Assembly (NCBI GenBank): GCA_017623815.1
Contig: JAGAOK010000004.1
Span: forward strand, 1 to 57,128
Source: Lachnospiraceae bacterium
GTDB taxonomy: Bacteria; Bacillota; Clostridia; Lachnospirales; Lachnospiraceae
Reading direction: 5' to 3'
Length of the DNA stretch: 57,128 nt
In this document: in pieces, positions 37,021-46,004 of the stretch
How positions within the stretch are numbered: position 1 is the stretch's first letter
Layout of the letters: each line of letters starts with the position of its first letter
The notes under the pieces: model-generated
Told to the model about the DNA's origin: nothing
Seen by the model: only the letters and a program-made list of their open reading frames with translations
Database searches by the model: none
Position numbers and translations under genes: made by a program

Positions 37021-38697
37021 TCAGATTTCTTCAATCAGCCCCCGGAACACATTTTCTATATTCATTTTTCCGAACCCCCATGTTGCACTCGGATAAACCA
37101 TCCCCTCCATGCGCTCTGCACCGCGTATAAAATAATTGCGGATTTCCGTGCTTGACAGGAGAACATCCCCCTGACGGAAAATTGTCCACTCCATAAAGAG
37201 CGCGGCCGCACCGGCCATCATCGCTGAGGCCGCACTTGAACCGGTAAGCAATCCGGATACAGACTCGATATCTACTCCGGCCACGGAGAGCGCAGGCATC
37301 TGCGCCGCATTTCTTTCTTCTCCTCTTCCGCTGTTAACCGCAAAACTTCCGTTCTGCCAGTCAAAATAAGTGTGCCCGATTGCCGAGCGGCTATAAGCAG
37401 GCTCCGTCATTGTCAGATACGGATTCGGCCGAAGAAAATAAACCGGCCGGTCTAAAAACCGTTCCATCGGAAGCCAGATGTCATACGTCGCTCTCCCATA
37501 ACTGCCTTCTGCATATACACGAACGGTCCAGATTCCCGGCGTTGGTGCCTGAAAACGCACAAAGATAAGCTCCGCCCCGCTTCCGCGTTCCACCAGAACA
37601 TAACTGACATAAACCGATGTTCCACCGTAGACAAAGCGAATATTTCTCCCCAGACCATAACGAACCGGAATCCTTTCTATAGACTCTCCGTCCGGTGCCC
37701 GCAATGCGATTGTGTATGTATTTGGCACATTTCCCCACAATTCAAACGAAAAGCTCTCCACATTCTCTCCGACACGAATTTCCACATCCTCGTATACCGG
37801 TTCCTGCCCGTCCGCATCCTCTGCACTCAGCTGTCCTCTGTAATGATGTGCCTGATTCCCCTCATTTCCTCCGCCGATGACCACACAGCGGCTTTTTGCG
37901 CTGCCGAATACATCCAGATAGTTGCTTAACAGCGAACTGCCTGTATGGTCTCCCATATTTGTCCCCATAGTAAAACAAAGCACCATCGGACGACCGCTTT
38001 GCCGTGCCACCTGTGACAGATAACTGATTCCTGCCATAATATCACTTTCCGCATAACATTCCGCCGAAGCCGGAATCCCGTAAAAGGCCTTCAGCCGCGG
38101 TTTTGCCTGCCTGCACTTTACCATCACGATCTGCGCCTTCGGTGCTGCCAAAAGCGCGACGGAAGCTACGGCCGTTCCATGCCCGCTACTGTCCGTATGC
38201 TCAATTCCGGACTCCTGACCGTTTCGCCTTCTCTCCAGTGCAGCATTCATCTGCTCCATGGTATATTCCGTTCCGTAAATCAGTCCCTGCGGCGGCGCTC
38301 CTGTCTGAACCGTCTGATCCCAGATGGCATATATTTTACTGCTGCCATCCTCTTTAACAAAAGCGTCCAGTCCAAACCGGATACCTGTATCAATAAACCC
38401 TATTAAAATATTCTCTCCGCTAAGCTCAAGAGGCGGCCTTTGCACCTCTGCTATCCCACTCTCCTCATAGGCTCCCGGAAGTAAAAGCCCGTAACATTTC
38501 GGTATGTAGGAATAGCGGTACCGGTCCACGGAAAGTGGCAGCGCTTCCCTACTGTCCAGATACAAAATTCTAAAGCCTTCCGAAAGTTCCAGAATGCAGT
38601 GCGGAATCCCGGAAAGCGCAGGCTCTGCCAGCTGCACCGGATAATCTGCCAGAATATCATAAAAATCATCGGATAAGATCATGTCTTTGCAATCCAT
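37021..38697 (-). CDS. Subtilisin-family serine protease of Csp type
   Basis: The 558-residue protein has the S8 catalytic triad: Asp103 in GFIDTGI, His173 in SGHGTAVAS, and Ser488 in TGSSAASAMMAG, where the usual GTS is GSS. Its insertion at about 300-400 (jelly-roll-like part) and the absence of a signal peptide match the clostridial Csp proteases, which in Clostridium act on spore cortex hydrolase precursors. The ATG at 38697 has AGGAGG directly upstream; an in-frame ATG at 38736 lies within the terminator stem of the previous gene. It begins a possible group with the lspA-like and acyltransferase genes. Confidence 0.85.
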   Translation of the reverse strand: MDCKDMILSDDFYDILADYPVQLAEPALSGIPHCILELSEGFRILYLDSREALPLSVDRYRYSYIPKCYGLLLPGAYEESGIAEVQRPPLELSGENILIGFIDTGIRFGLDAFVKEDGSSKIYAIWDQTVQTGAPPQGLIYGTEYTMEQMNAALERRRNGQESGIEHTDSSGHGTAVASVALLAAPKAQIVMVKCRQAKPRLKAFYGIPASAECYAESDIMAGISYLSQVARQSGRPMVLCFTMGTNMGDHTGSSLLSNYLDVFGSAKSRCVVIGGGNEGNQAHHYRGQLSAEDADGQEPVYEDVEIRVGENVESFSFELWGNVPNTYTIALRAPDGESIERIPVRYGLGRNIRFVYGGTSVYVSYVLVERGSGAELIFVRFQAPTPGIWTVRVYAEGSYGRATYDIWLPMERFLDRPVYFLRPNPYLTMTEPAYSRSAIGHTYFDWQNGSFAVNSGRGEERNAAQMPALSVAGVDIESVSGLLTGSSAASAMMAGAAALFMEWTIFRQGDVLLSSTEIRNYFIRGAERMEGMVYPSATWGFGKMNIENVFRGLIEEI

Positions 38698-38716
38698 CTC
38701 TTCCTCCTGACACAAA

Positions 38717-38761
38717 GAAAAAGGATGTTTTCCCATATTTTTTGAAAAAACATCCTTTTTT
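38717..38761 (-). terminator. Terminator behind clpX, next to the protease start
   Basis: The minus strand reads AAAAAGGATGTTTT, an AT-rich loop, then AAAACATCCTTTTTC: an 11-bp stem and T-run. It ends the htrA-clpX transcript just 20 bases before the S8 gene's start and could also work on the plus strand. Confidence 0.85.
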
Positions 38762-38801
38762 ACGTTTTCACCAATATATGCTTAAGACTGTGCTTCTATT
38801 C

Positions 38802-40604
38802 CTAAGATTCGGTATCTGCAAATTCGTCATCCGAAGATCCTGCGCCCGGTGCTTCGCTGACAGGAGACGTACCGCCTGTAAGAAGCGGTGTTTCGCTTCC
38901 CCGAATCTCAATCCGAGGTCCGCCGCAGCCTTCCAGATACTCTTTTGTAATGGTTACCCTTCCGATGTTGTCATCCTTCGGAATCTCGTACATGATATCC
39001 AGCATGAACTCTTCGATAATCGCACGCAACGCACGCGCTCCCGTGTCTTTCTTCATTGCCTTATCCGCTATTGCAGAAAGTGCTCCGTCATCAAACTGCA
39101 GATCCACTTCATCGAGTGCCAACAGCTTCTGATACTGTTTCAAAATCGCATTTTTCGGCTCTTTTAAAATCTTAATATACATATCTTTATCCAGCGGATC
39201 CAGTGTATAAATAATCGGAAGTCTTCCAAGAAACTCCGGAATCATACCGAATTTCTTTAAATCTTCGATTGCAACCTGTTTTACAATGTCTTTGTCCTTA
39301 TCAAACTGATCCTTCAGCTCCGCCTCATAACCGATGGAAGTCTTTTTGCGAAGTCTCTGTTTGATAATCTCATCCAGATCCGGGAATGCGCCCCCGCAGA
39401 TAAACAGAATATTGCGTGTATTGATGGTGGTAAGCGGAACCATTGCATTTTTGCTATTTGCTCCGACCGGAACCTCCACCTCAGCACCTTCTAACAGCTT
39501 TAACATTCCCTGCTGAACAGATTCTCCGGATACATCACGGGAAGTCGTCTCCTTTTTCTTTGCAATCTTATCAATCTCATCGATAAAGATGATACCCATT
39601 TCTGCGCGTTCCACGTCATTATCGGCTGCTGCCAAAAGCTTGGAAACCACACTCTCAATATCATCTCCGATATAACCAGCCTCTGTGAGCGAGGTTGCAT
39701 CCGTAATTGCAAGCGGAACATCCAAAAGCTTTGCCAGTGTTTTCACCAGATATGTTTTTCCGCATCCTGTCGGTCCGATCATCAGCATATTGGACTTTTC
39801 AATCTCAATCTCATCCATGGTCTGTGTTGCCACACGTTTGTAATGATTATAAACCGCAACAGAAATTACTTTCTTTGCCTGATCCTGCCCAACTACATAC
39901 TCATCGAGCTGCGCCTTGATCTTGTGTGGCGGCGGAATATTCTTGATATCCAGTACCGGCTTGTCTTTTTTCTTTTTGTCTTTTTTCTTTTTCTTTTTCA
40001 GTTTCTGCTTGTTCGGAATACCTCCGTCCCCCTGCAGATCTGCCAAATTCACAAAACTGATATTCGGGAATTTTGACGAAAGCTCATTTAAATCCATTCC
40101 GTAAATTGCCTGATCCATCATATTCGGATCCAACATTCCCTGATAGTCAAACTGGCTGACCGCATCCATTGTTTTGTGCATACAGTCATTGCACACGCAA
40201 ATATTATTCGGCAGTTTAAACTGCTTACCGGTCACACTCTCCGGTCTGCGGCAGACAAAGCAGACATCCTCATATTCCTTATCCTCATCGTCATCCGAAC
40301 CATTTTCCGAATCTTCTTCCTCTGATTCTTCCACAAAATCATCCTCAGAATCCTCCTCGATCGCCCGGATTTCCACCTCTATCTCGACCGGTTCTTCATC
40401 ATAGTCGTCCCCGTCCTCGTCAACGATATCAAAATCATCACGAAACTCATCATCTTCGGTCTCCCGAATACTTTCGTAACTACTGTTTTTCTCTTTTCCC
40501 GGCGCAGGTTCTGACTCATCGAAATCATCCTCCGAAATCAGATTTCCCTGCTGCTCCTGCTTTTCATCTTCATCAAAGAAGATATCTTCATCAAACTCTG
40601 ACAT
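38802..40604 (-). CDS. clpX: ClpX-type AAA+ unfoldase with long acidic and Lys-rich insertions
   Basis: The 600-residue protein is 180 residues longer than usual ClpX. Residues 1-112 are very acidic. A zinc finger follows (C115, C118, C138, C141), then a helical linker and a lysine run at about 201-214. The AAA+ core has Walker A GPTGCGKT (277-284), Walker B IIFIDEID (338-345), pore loop GYIGDDIE and a C-terminal small domain. The ClpP-docking tripeptide IGF reads IGY (424-426) and the RKH loop is absent. It unfolds proteins with ATP; ClpP partnership is uncertain here. It lies four bases behind htrA. Confidence 0.85.
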   Translation of the reverse strand: MSEFDEDIFFDEDEKQEQQGNLISEDDFDESEPAPGKEKNSSYESIRETEDDEFRDDFDIVDEDGDDYDEEPVEIEVEIRAIEEDSEDDFVEESEEEDSENGSDDDEDKEYEDVCFVCRRPESVTGKQFKLPNNICVCNDCMHKTMDAVSQFDYQGMLDPNMMDQAIYGMDLNELSSKFPNISFVNLADLQGDGGIPNKQKLKKKKKKDKKKKDKPVLDIKNIPPPHKIKAQLDEYVVGQDQAKKVISVAVYNHYKRVATQTMDEIEIEKSNMLMIGPTGCGKTYLVKTLAKLLDVPLAITDATSLTEAGYIGDDIESVVSKLLAAADNDVERAEMGIIFIDEIDKIAKKKETTSRDVSGESVQQGMLKLLEGAEVEVPVGANSKNAMVPLTTINTRNILFICGGAFPDLDEIIKQRLRKKTSIGYEAELKDQFDKDKDIVKQVAIEDLKKFGMIPEFLGRLPIIYTLDPLDKDMYIKILKEPKNAILKQYQKLLALDEVDLQFDDGALSAIADKAMKKDTGARALRAIIEEFMLDIMYEIPKDDNIGRVTITKEYLEGCGGPRIEIRGSETPLLTGGTSPVSEAPGAGSSDDEFADTES

Positions 40605-40608
40605 AATC

Positions 40609-41889
40609 CTAGTTCCTTCCTCCTAATATCACTTCTATCATTCGTTCCTCATATCCGCCATCCGTTGTCACCATTACACCGATTTGCACAGTGCTTTTCG
40701 CCTGTGAACAATCAAGGAGCGCGGAAAGTTCTTCCATTGTCTCTACGGACTCCCCATCAAAATAAGTGATAATATCACCTTTTTTTAGTCCTGCTTTCTG
40801 CGCTGCGGTTCCATCATAAACCTGCGCAATATATACACCGTACGGAAGACCGTACAAATCGTGTACCTCATCTGTTACATTGATTCCGGAAATGCCAAGG
40901 TATCCTTTTTTCGCCTCTTCCACCGGAACTCTCGTCTTTTTGCTCATCAGCTCTTCAATGATTGGTTTTGCCGTCGAAATCGGTATGGCATACCCCATAC
41001 CTTCGATCATACTTCCCGCAATCTTGCTGGAATTGATTCCGACTACTTCACCATATACATTCAAAAGCGCTCCTCCTGAATTCCCCGGATTGATGGCTGC
41101 ATCCGTCTGAATCAGAAACAGCGATTCGCCATTTTCATTCACGGAATCCTGACGGTTTACCGCACTGATGACACCGGTAGTTACGCTCTGTCCGTATCCG
41201 AGCGCATTTCCGATTGCAATGGCCGGCTCGCCGACTTTCAGGTTATCCGAATTACCGAGCGTGGCAATACGAATTGCCTTCTTGGTAGAATCCTTCAGAT
41301 CCTTCAGATTGACCGCAATCACTGCAAGGTCCGAATCCGCGTCTGTCCCCTTTACCTGCGCATAGCACGTCTCTTCATCCACAAACTGTACGGAAAGTGA
41401 TGTGGAATCTGCTACCACATGATGGTTGGTCACGATGAGAAGTTCTTCTTCGTTTTCACCAACTATAAAGCCGGACCCGCTTCCTTCATCCTCCTGACTG
41501 AACTGATATCCCCAGAAATCTTCCGTAGTCATATAGACTCCGAATATGGATACAACGGACGGCATGACTTCATCCACCACCTTGGTTACATCCGTAACCA
41601 CTGCCATCTGCTGCGTTTCCGTCTCATTATCCGCCGTCTCGGTAGCATCAATTTCTCCGCTCGTGGTATACGTCTGCGTCTCTTCTGCCCGTGACTCATC
41701 CTGCTTGTTTCCTGCATCTGCAATCGGTTCTGCCTGCTCTATGGCGACCGGATCTTCCGGATGCACTTCTGACTTTGACGCATCCGCAGGAAACAGGTAT
41801 AAAATCACCACAATCATAAGCCCTGCAAAGCTTCCGAACAATATTCCGGAACAAATCGTTCCGAAAATCTTATTTATCTTTTTTGACAT
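40609..41889 (-). CDS. htrA: HtrA/DegP-family membrane-anchored serine protease with PDZ domain
   Basis: The 426-residue protein has one N-terminal membrane helix (about 14-32), an acidic stretch, a trypsin-like domain with the triad His (VTNHHVV), Asp (DSDLAVIAV) and Ser (NPGNSGGALL), and a C-terminal PDZ domain (about 320-420, GVYIAQVYDGTAAQKAGLKKGD). It degrades damaged proteins outside the membrane. The ATG at 41889 is followed by a clpX gene with only a four-base gap, so both stress proteases share a transcript. The 41890-41970 gap holds an AT-rich region but no clear promoter match. Confidence 0.95.
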   Translation of the reverse strand: MSKKINKIFGTICSGILFGSFAGLMIVVILYLFPADASKSEVHPEDPVAIEQAEPIADAGNKQDESRAEETQTYTTSGEIDATETADNETETQQMAVVTDVTKVVDEVMPSVVSIFGVYMTTEDFWGYQFSQEDEGSGSGFIVGENEEELLIVTNHHVVADSTSLSVQFVDEETCYAQVKGTDADSDLAVIAVNLKDLKDSTKKAIRIATLGNSDNLKVGEPAIAIGNALGYGQSVTTGVISAVNRQDSVNENGESLFLIQTDAAINPGNSGGALLNVYGEVVGINSSKIAGSMIEGMGYAIPISTAKPIIEELMSKKTRVPVEEAKKGYLGISGINVTDEVHDLYGLPYGVYIAQVYDGTAAQKAGLKKGDIITYFDGESVETMEELSALLDCSQAKSTVQIGVMVTTDGGYEERMIEVILGGRN

Positions 41890-41970
41890 TTTATATACCT
41901 CACAATATAAACATAATATAATTTATATATTGTAGCAATACATTGTGTCTTTTCTGTGTAAAAAATGAGA

Positions 41971-43797
41971 TTACTCCACGGTTACCGACTTGGCCAAATT
42001 CCTCGGCTTATCTACATCGCATCCCTTTCCGACCGCCACATAATAGCCAAAGAGCTGCAGTGGCACAATGGCAAGAGAGTTTGCAAACAGTGGATGCGTC
42101 TTTGGAATATAAATCACATAATCCGCCACCTTTTCAATATCATGATTGCCTTCGTTTGTCACTGCCAGCACAAAGGCTCCTCTCGCCTTTACTTCTACCA
42201 TATTGCTGATGGTTTTTGGATACAGATGCTGCTGAGTCGCTACAACTGCAACCAGCGTTCCTTCCTCAATCAGTGAAATCGTCCCATGCTTAAGTTCTCC
42301 TGCCGCATATGCTTCGGAATGAATGTACGATATTTCTTTCAGTTTCAGTGACCCCTCCAGAGAAATCGCATAATCGATACCTCTTCCGACAAAAAAGATG
42401 TCCTTTGCCCCCACATAACGGTTGGCAAACCGCTGAATTCTTTCTTTACTTCCAAGCAGAAGTTCTATCTGATCCGGCAAACGTTTCAGACTGTCAAGCA
42501 GCTCCTCAAACTCTGCTTCCGTCACCGTATTTCTTACTTTCGCAAATTTCATGGCCAAAAGATAAAGTGCTGTCAGCTGACCGCTGTAAGCCTTGGTGGT
42601 TGCCACTGCAATCTCAGGTCCGGCCCATGTATACATGACGCTGTCTGCCTCACGTGCGATAGAGCTTCCGACTACATTCACAATACCAAGAACACGAAAT
42701 CCTCTGCTCTTTGCTTCGCGAAGCGCCGCCAGCGTATCCGCCGTCTCACCGGACTGGCTGATTACAATTACCATGGCACCCTCTTCAAGAATCGGGTCTC
42801 GATAACGGAACTCTGATGCCAAATCCACCTCCACCGGAATGCGTGCCAGGCTTTCCAGTACATATTTTCCTGTTACTCCTGCGTGGTACGCCGATCCACA
42901 GGCCACAATGTGTATCTTCTTTATTTGCCTAAGCTGCTCGTCAGGCATCTCAAATTCTTCAATCACTATGTCATTTTCCCGAATCCTCGGACTTAACGTA
43001 TCCATTACCGTTTTGGGCTGCTCATACATCTCTTTGAGCATAAAATGCTCATATCCTGCCTTTTCCGCCGCATTGGCATCCCAATCGATGTATACGGCTT
43101 CTTTTTTCAGTTCTTCCTCGTCTACGGTGTAAAAATGCATATGGTCACCGCGCAGTCGTACGATTTCCTGATTATCCACATAGTAGACATTTCTTGTATA
43201 TTTCAAAATCGCCGGAACATCCGACGCGATATAGCATCCGTCTTCATTTTGTCCGACAATCAGCGGACTGTCTTTTCTTACCGCAAAAAGCTGATCCGGG
43301 TGCTGCGCAAACATAACACCGAGCGCATAGGACCCCTCCACACGGTGAAGCACCTTGGTAATTGCCTCAAGCGGATTTCCTTTATAGTAATAATCCAGCA
43401 GATGTGCCACGACCTCCGTATCTGTATCGGACACAAATTCATAGCCTCTGTCTGCCAGTTTTTTGCGCAGGGCTATATAGTTTTCAATAATGCCATTATG
43501 AACCACGCAGATGGTTTCCTGCCTGTTAAAGTGCGGATGCGCATTGGTCTTACTCGGAACACCATGTGTTGCCCACCTTGTATGACCGATTCCGACCGTC
43601 CCCCGCATGGTCTTACCACCGCAAGTTTCCGACTCAAGAACCTTCAGCCGTCCGACCGACTTCGAAATCCGGATCTTTTCCCCGTCAAAAATCGCCATTC
43701 CGGCTGAGTCATATCCTCTGTATTCCAGCTTTGCCAGTCCGTCCAAAATGATCAAAGCAGCCTCTTTCGTTCCGATATAGCCTACTATTCCGCACAT
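41971..43797 (-). CDS. glmS: Glutamine-fructose-6-phosphate aminotransferase (isomerising)
   Basis: The 608-residue enzyme makes glucosamine-6-phosphate from fructose-6-phosphate and glutamine. After removal of Met the N-terminal catalytic Cys follows (MCGIVGYIGT), and two SIS domains (CGSAYHAGVTGKYV at about 303, GRGIDYAISLEGSLKLKE) follow the glutaminase half. The ATG at 43797 with AAGGAGACAAAAT upstream is correct; the upstream in-frame start is not. No glmS ribozyme fits the 41-base space upstream. It adjoins the polysaccharide locus, which uses amino sugars. Confidence 0.97.
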   Translation of the reverse strand: MCGIVGYIGTKEAALIILDGLAKLEYRGYDSAGMAIFDGEKIRISKSVGRLKVLESETCGGKTMRGTVGIGHTRWATHGVPSKTNAHPHFNRQETICVVHNGIIENYIALRKKLADRGYEFVSDTDTEVVAHLLDYYYKGNPLEAITKVLHRVEGSYALGVMFAQHPDQLFAVRKDSPLIVGQNEDGCYIASDVPAILKYTRNVYYVDNQEIVRLRGDHMHFYTVDEEELKKEAVYIDWDANAAEKAGYEHFMLKEMYEQPKTVMDTLSPRIRENDIVIEEFEMPDEQLRQIKKIHIVACGSAYHAGVTGKYVLESLARIPVEVDLASEFRYRDPILEEGAMVIVISQSGETADTLAALREAKSRGFRVLGIVNVVGSSIAREADSVMYTWAGPEIAVATTKAYSGQLTALYLLAMKFAKVRNTVTEAEFEELLDSLKRLPDQIELLLGSKERIQRFANRYVGAKDIFFVGRGIDYAISLEGSLKLKEISYIHSEAYAAGELKHGTISLIEEGTLVAVVATQQHLYPKTISNMVEVKARGAFVLAVTNEGNHDIEKVADYVIYIPKTHPLFANSLAIVPLQLFGYYVAVGKGCDVDKPRNLAKSVTVE

Positions 43798-43838
43798 ATT
43801 TTGTCTCCTTTTCCCGATGCGACTTAACTCCGCATAAT

Positions 43839-44771
43839 CTACGCCCGGCGCATCCAAAAATTACGGTTCGATGTGCATGCAAGTATAATTTTTTCCGGTA
43901 GTCTGCGATAACTCTTGCCGAGGCGATAACCGACAAACTTGCATCCACTTGTATAGACTAAGCGGAAAATGTCCGTTTTATGCCCATTTTCCCAAAGATA
44001 TTTGATGGTTTTTTTCACCATGGAGACTCCTTCGGACTCGGACGAAATGCCGTCAAAAACCTCCGGATGCATCGCCTGCGAAACTCCGAGATCAAAATTT
44101 CGGCAAAACTGCTGTTTTCCTGTATAATTATGGGAATGATAAACCTTTGCATCCGCCGCATAGGCCACTTTATATCCTGCCTTTACTGCATTTGCCGCAT
44201 ATATCATATCCTCGTTAAAAATTGCACGTTTTACAAAGCCTCCGAGCCTGTCATAGGTCTCTCTTTTATAAGCCGCACATACATCGGAACAAAAGAAGGT
44301 TTTGATTCCCATTGTCTCAATATCCGCCTGCCCTTTCTGCACGGATATCTCCGGATAATTGAACTGCCTTGTATACTTCTCAATCTCTCCTGCATCCTCT
44401 TTTGCTAGCTGGCGTGCATAGCTGACCGCCACCCCGTCCTGCTCCAGCGGTGCCAGCAGATTCCGGATCAGATTTTCATCCGCCGGAATTGCATCCTGTG
44501 TCATCATCACAAACACATCTGCCTCCGAATCCTTTACTGCACGTCTTCTTGTCCCGGCGTGGTCAAACTCATGCGCAGAAATATGCTTTACCACCATATT
44601 TTTATATTCTTTTTTGTATCTGCGACCGAAAATCAAATGATTATAATACTTTTCTTCTGTATTGATCACAAGGATCTTTTGAACCGGAACGGTCTGCTTT
44701 TGCAGTATCTCGATCAATGTAAAGAATTCCTGATCCGGTTTATAGGTCGGTATGATTACGTCTACTGTCAT
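43839..44771 (-). CDS. Family-2 glycosyltransferase, rhamnosyltransferase-like
   Basis: The protein of about 310 residues has the GT2 start VDVIIPTYKPDQEF, the QDA nucleotide-binding element MTQDAIPAD at about 100, FCSDVCAAYKRETYDRLGGF and NEDMIYAANAVKAGYKVAYA, which match the RfbF-type rhamnosyltransferase group. The sugar is inferred only from that resemblance. The ATG at 44771 follows an AAAAGAG site; an upstream ATG lies within the loop of a terminator and is not used. It precedes glmS. Confidence 0.8.
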   Translation of the reverse strand: MTVDVIIPTYKPDQEFFTLIEILQKQTVPVQKILVINTEEKYYNHLIFGRRYKKEYKNMVVKHISAHEFDHAGTRRRAVKDSEADVFVMMTQDAIPADENLIRNLLAPLEQDGVAVSYARQLAKEDAGEIEKYTRQFNYPEISVQKGQADIETMGIKTFFCSDVCAAYKRETYDRLGGFVKRAIFNEDMIYAANAVKAGYKVAYAADAKVYHSHNYTGKQQFCRNFDLGVSQAMHPEVFDGISSESEGVSMVKKTIKYLWENGHKTDIFRLVYTSGCKFVGYRLGKSYRRLPEKIILACTSNRNFWMRRA

Positions 44772-44789
44772 CCTCTTTACTCTTTTCCC

Positions 44790-44831
44790 AAAAAAGCCCC
44801 TGCTCATATCAAAATACAAGAAAGGGCCTTT
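44790..44831 (-). terminator. Terminator behind the LCP gene
   Basis: On the minus strand AAAGGCCC pairs with GGGGCTTT (one G/G mismatch) and TTTTTT follows, just behind the LCP stop and ahead of the glycosyltransferase start. Confidence 0.55.
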
Positions 44832-44845
44832 GTCTTTTTATTGTA

Positions 44846-45973
44846 TTATCTTCCTGTACGGCTGTGAACTTCACCCGAAATTGCCTCCACCTGTGAAGAT
44901 GGTGTATAGTCTGAAATATCGCCGAACAAAAACTGATGAAGCATTGTTACATCCGAAGAAATATCTGTACTGATTACGCAACTTGCAGCTCCTACGCTAC
45001 CTGTTGTACGATACTGTTCATTCGGAAATCCGCCCGTTGCTCCGATGGAATAGCTTGCAACATCCTTTAAAAGATCCATACACTCTGTAAGTGTAAGTGA
45101 TGTGGAAATTTCTTCAAAAATGGTATTCGCTGCCTTGTTGAGGGCTGAGATATTACCACTCTTTGCTTTATCCAAAATCGCCTGAATTACTTCCTGTTGT
45201 CTTTCCGCACGCTTAAAATCATCACCGGCCGTATAACGGATACGACAATACGAAACTGCCTGAATACCATTCAAAGTCTGCATACCTGTCTTTGTCACCT
45301 TCGTGAAAGAATCATGACCAAGCGACTTAGACGTCTCTACCTGATAATTATTCAAGTGCGAAATCTCCGCCTCATCTACCTCAATATCCACACCGCCGAG
45401 TGCATCGATGGTATCTGCCACACCGGCCCAGCCGACAGTCACATAATCTGTAATATTTAAATCCAAATTCATATTCAGCATATTAATCGCCTGAAGGGGC
45501 CCACCCTGCGCATATGCTGCATTTGCTTTTCCGTAGGAATCATTTCCAAGATTTAAATATGTATCACGATATACTGATACAAGTTTTACCTCTTTCGTCG
45601 ACTCATTGATGGACGCAACGATGATAGTATCACTTCGCGTTCCCTTCCCAAGCGAATTATCTCTTGAATCCACACCAAATAATGCTACATTGCGATATCC
45701 ACCCATGTGACCGGCAGAAATCTCATTGGTTGTAATATCTTCTTTATCTACTGTTTCTGTCTTGGTAATACCTTCATTAATTACAATATCCTCTTCGGAA
45801 ATATCTGTCTTATCAATCTTACCATAAAGAGAAACCACATACAGTGCCAGCAACATAAGGAATAACACAAATACTTCCACGGTAATCAGTATAATCCGAT
45901 TCCGTTTTCTTCTCTGTCTCTCTGCCTTTGTCAGGCGCTTTTTTCCGGATTTCTTCTTTGCTGTACTTCCCAT
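44846..45973 (-). CDS. LytR-CpsA-Psr (LCP) family cell-wall ligase
   Basis: The 375-residue protein has a basic cytoplasmic N-terminus, one membrane helix (about 28-50, IILITVEVFVLFLMLLALYV), and an outer LCP domain with SDTIIVASIN, VSVYRDTYLNLG and RIRYTAGDDFKRAERQQ. LCP enzymes attach polyprenyl-linked glycans to peptidoglycan. The ATG at 45973 has AAGGAGAG upstream. It follows the priming phosphotransferase by 31 bases, which fits a role in attaching this locus' glycan. Confidence 0.92.
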   Translation of the reverse strand: MGSTAKKKSGKKRLTKAERQRRKRNRIILITVEVFVLFLMLLALYVVSLYGKIDKTDISEEDIVINEGITKTETVDKEDITTNEISAGHMGGYRNVALFGVDSRDNSLGKGTRSDTIIVASINESTKEVKLVSVYRDTYLNLGNDSYGKANAAYAQGGPLQAINMLNMNLDLNITDYVTVGWAGVADTIDALGGVDIEVDEAEISHLNNYQVETSKSLGHDSFTKVTKTGMQTLNGIQAVSYCRIRYTAGDDFKRAERQQEVIQAILDKAKSGNISALNKAANTIFEEISTSLTLTECMDLLKDVASYSIGATGGFPNEQYRTTGSVGAASCVISTDISSDVTMLHQFLFGDISDYTPSSQVEAISGEVHSRTGR

Positions 45974-46004
45974 CCCCGACTCTCCTTGTTTCGTCTTACT
46001 AGTA

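Noticed and set aside
39960..40010. Poly-T/C-rich tract as regulatory DNA
   Set aside because: It is the codon run for the ClpX lysine stretch.
43045..43707. 220-codon plus-strand frame opposite glmS
   Set aside because: Shadow of glmS codon usage, with no start signal and no domain.
43798..43838. glmS ribozyme upstream of glmS
   Set aside because: Only 41 bases separate glmS from the previous gene; the ribozyme would not fit and no core is seen.
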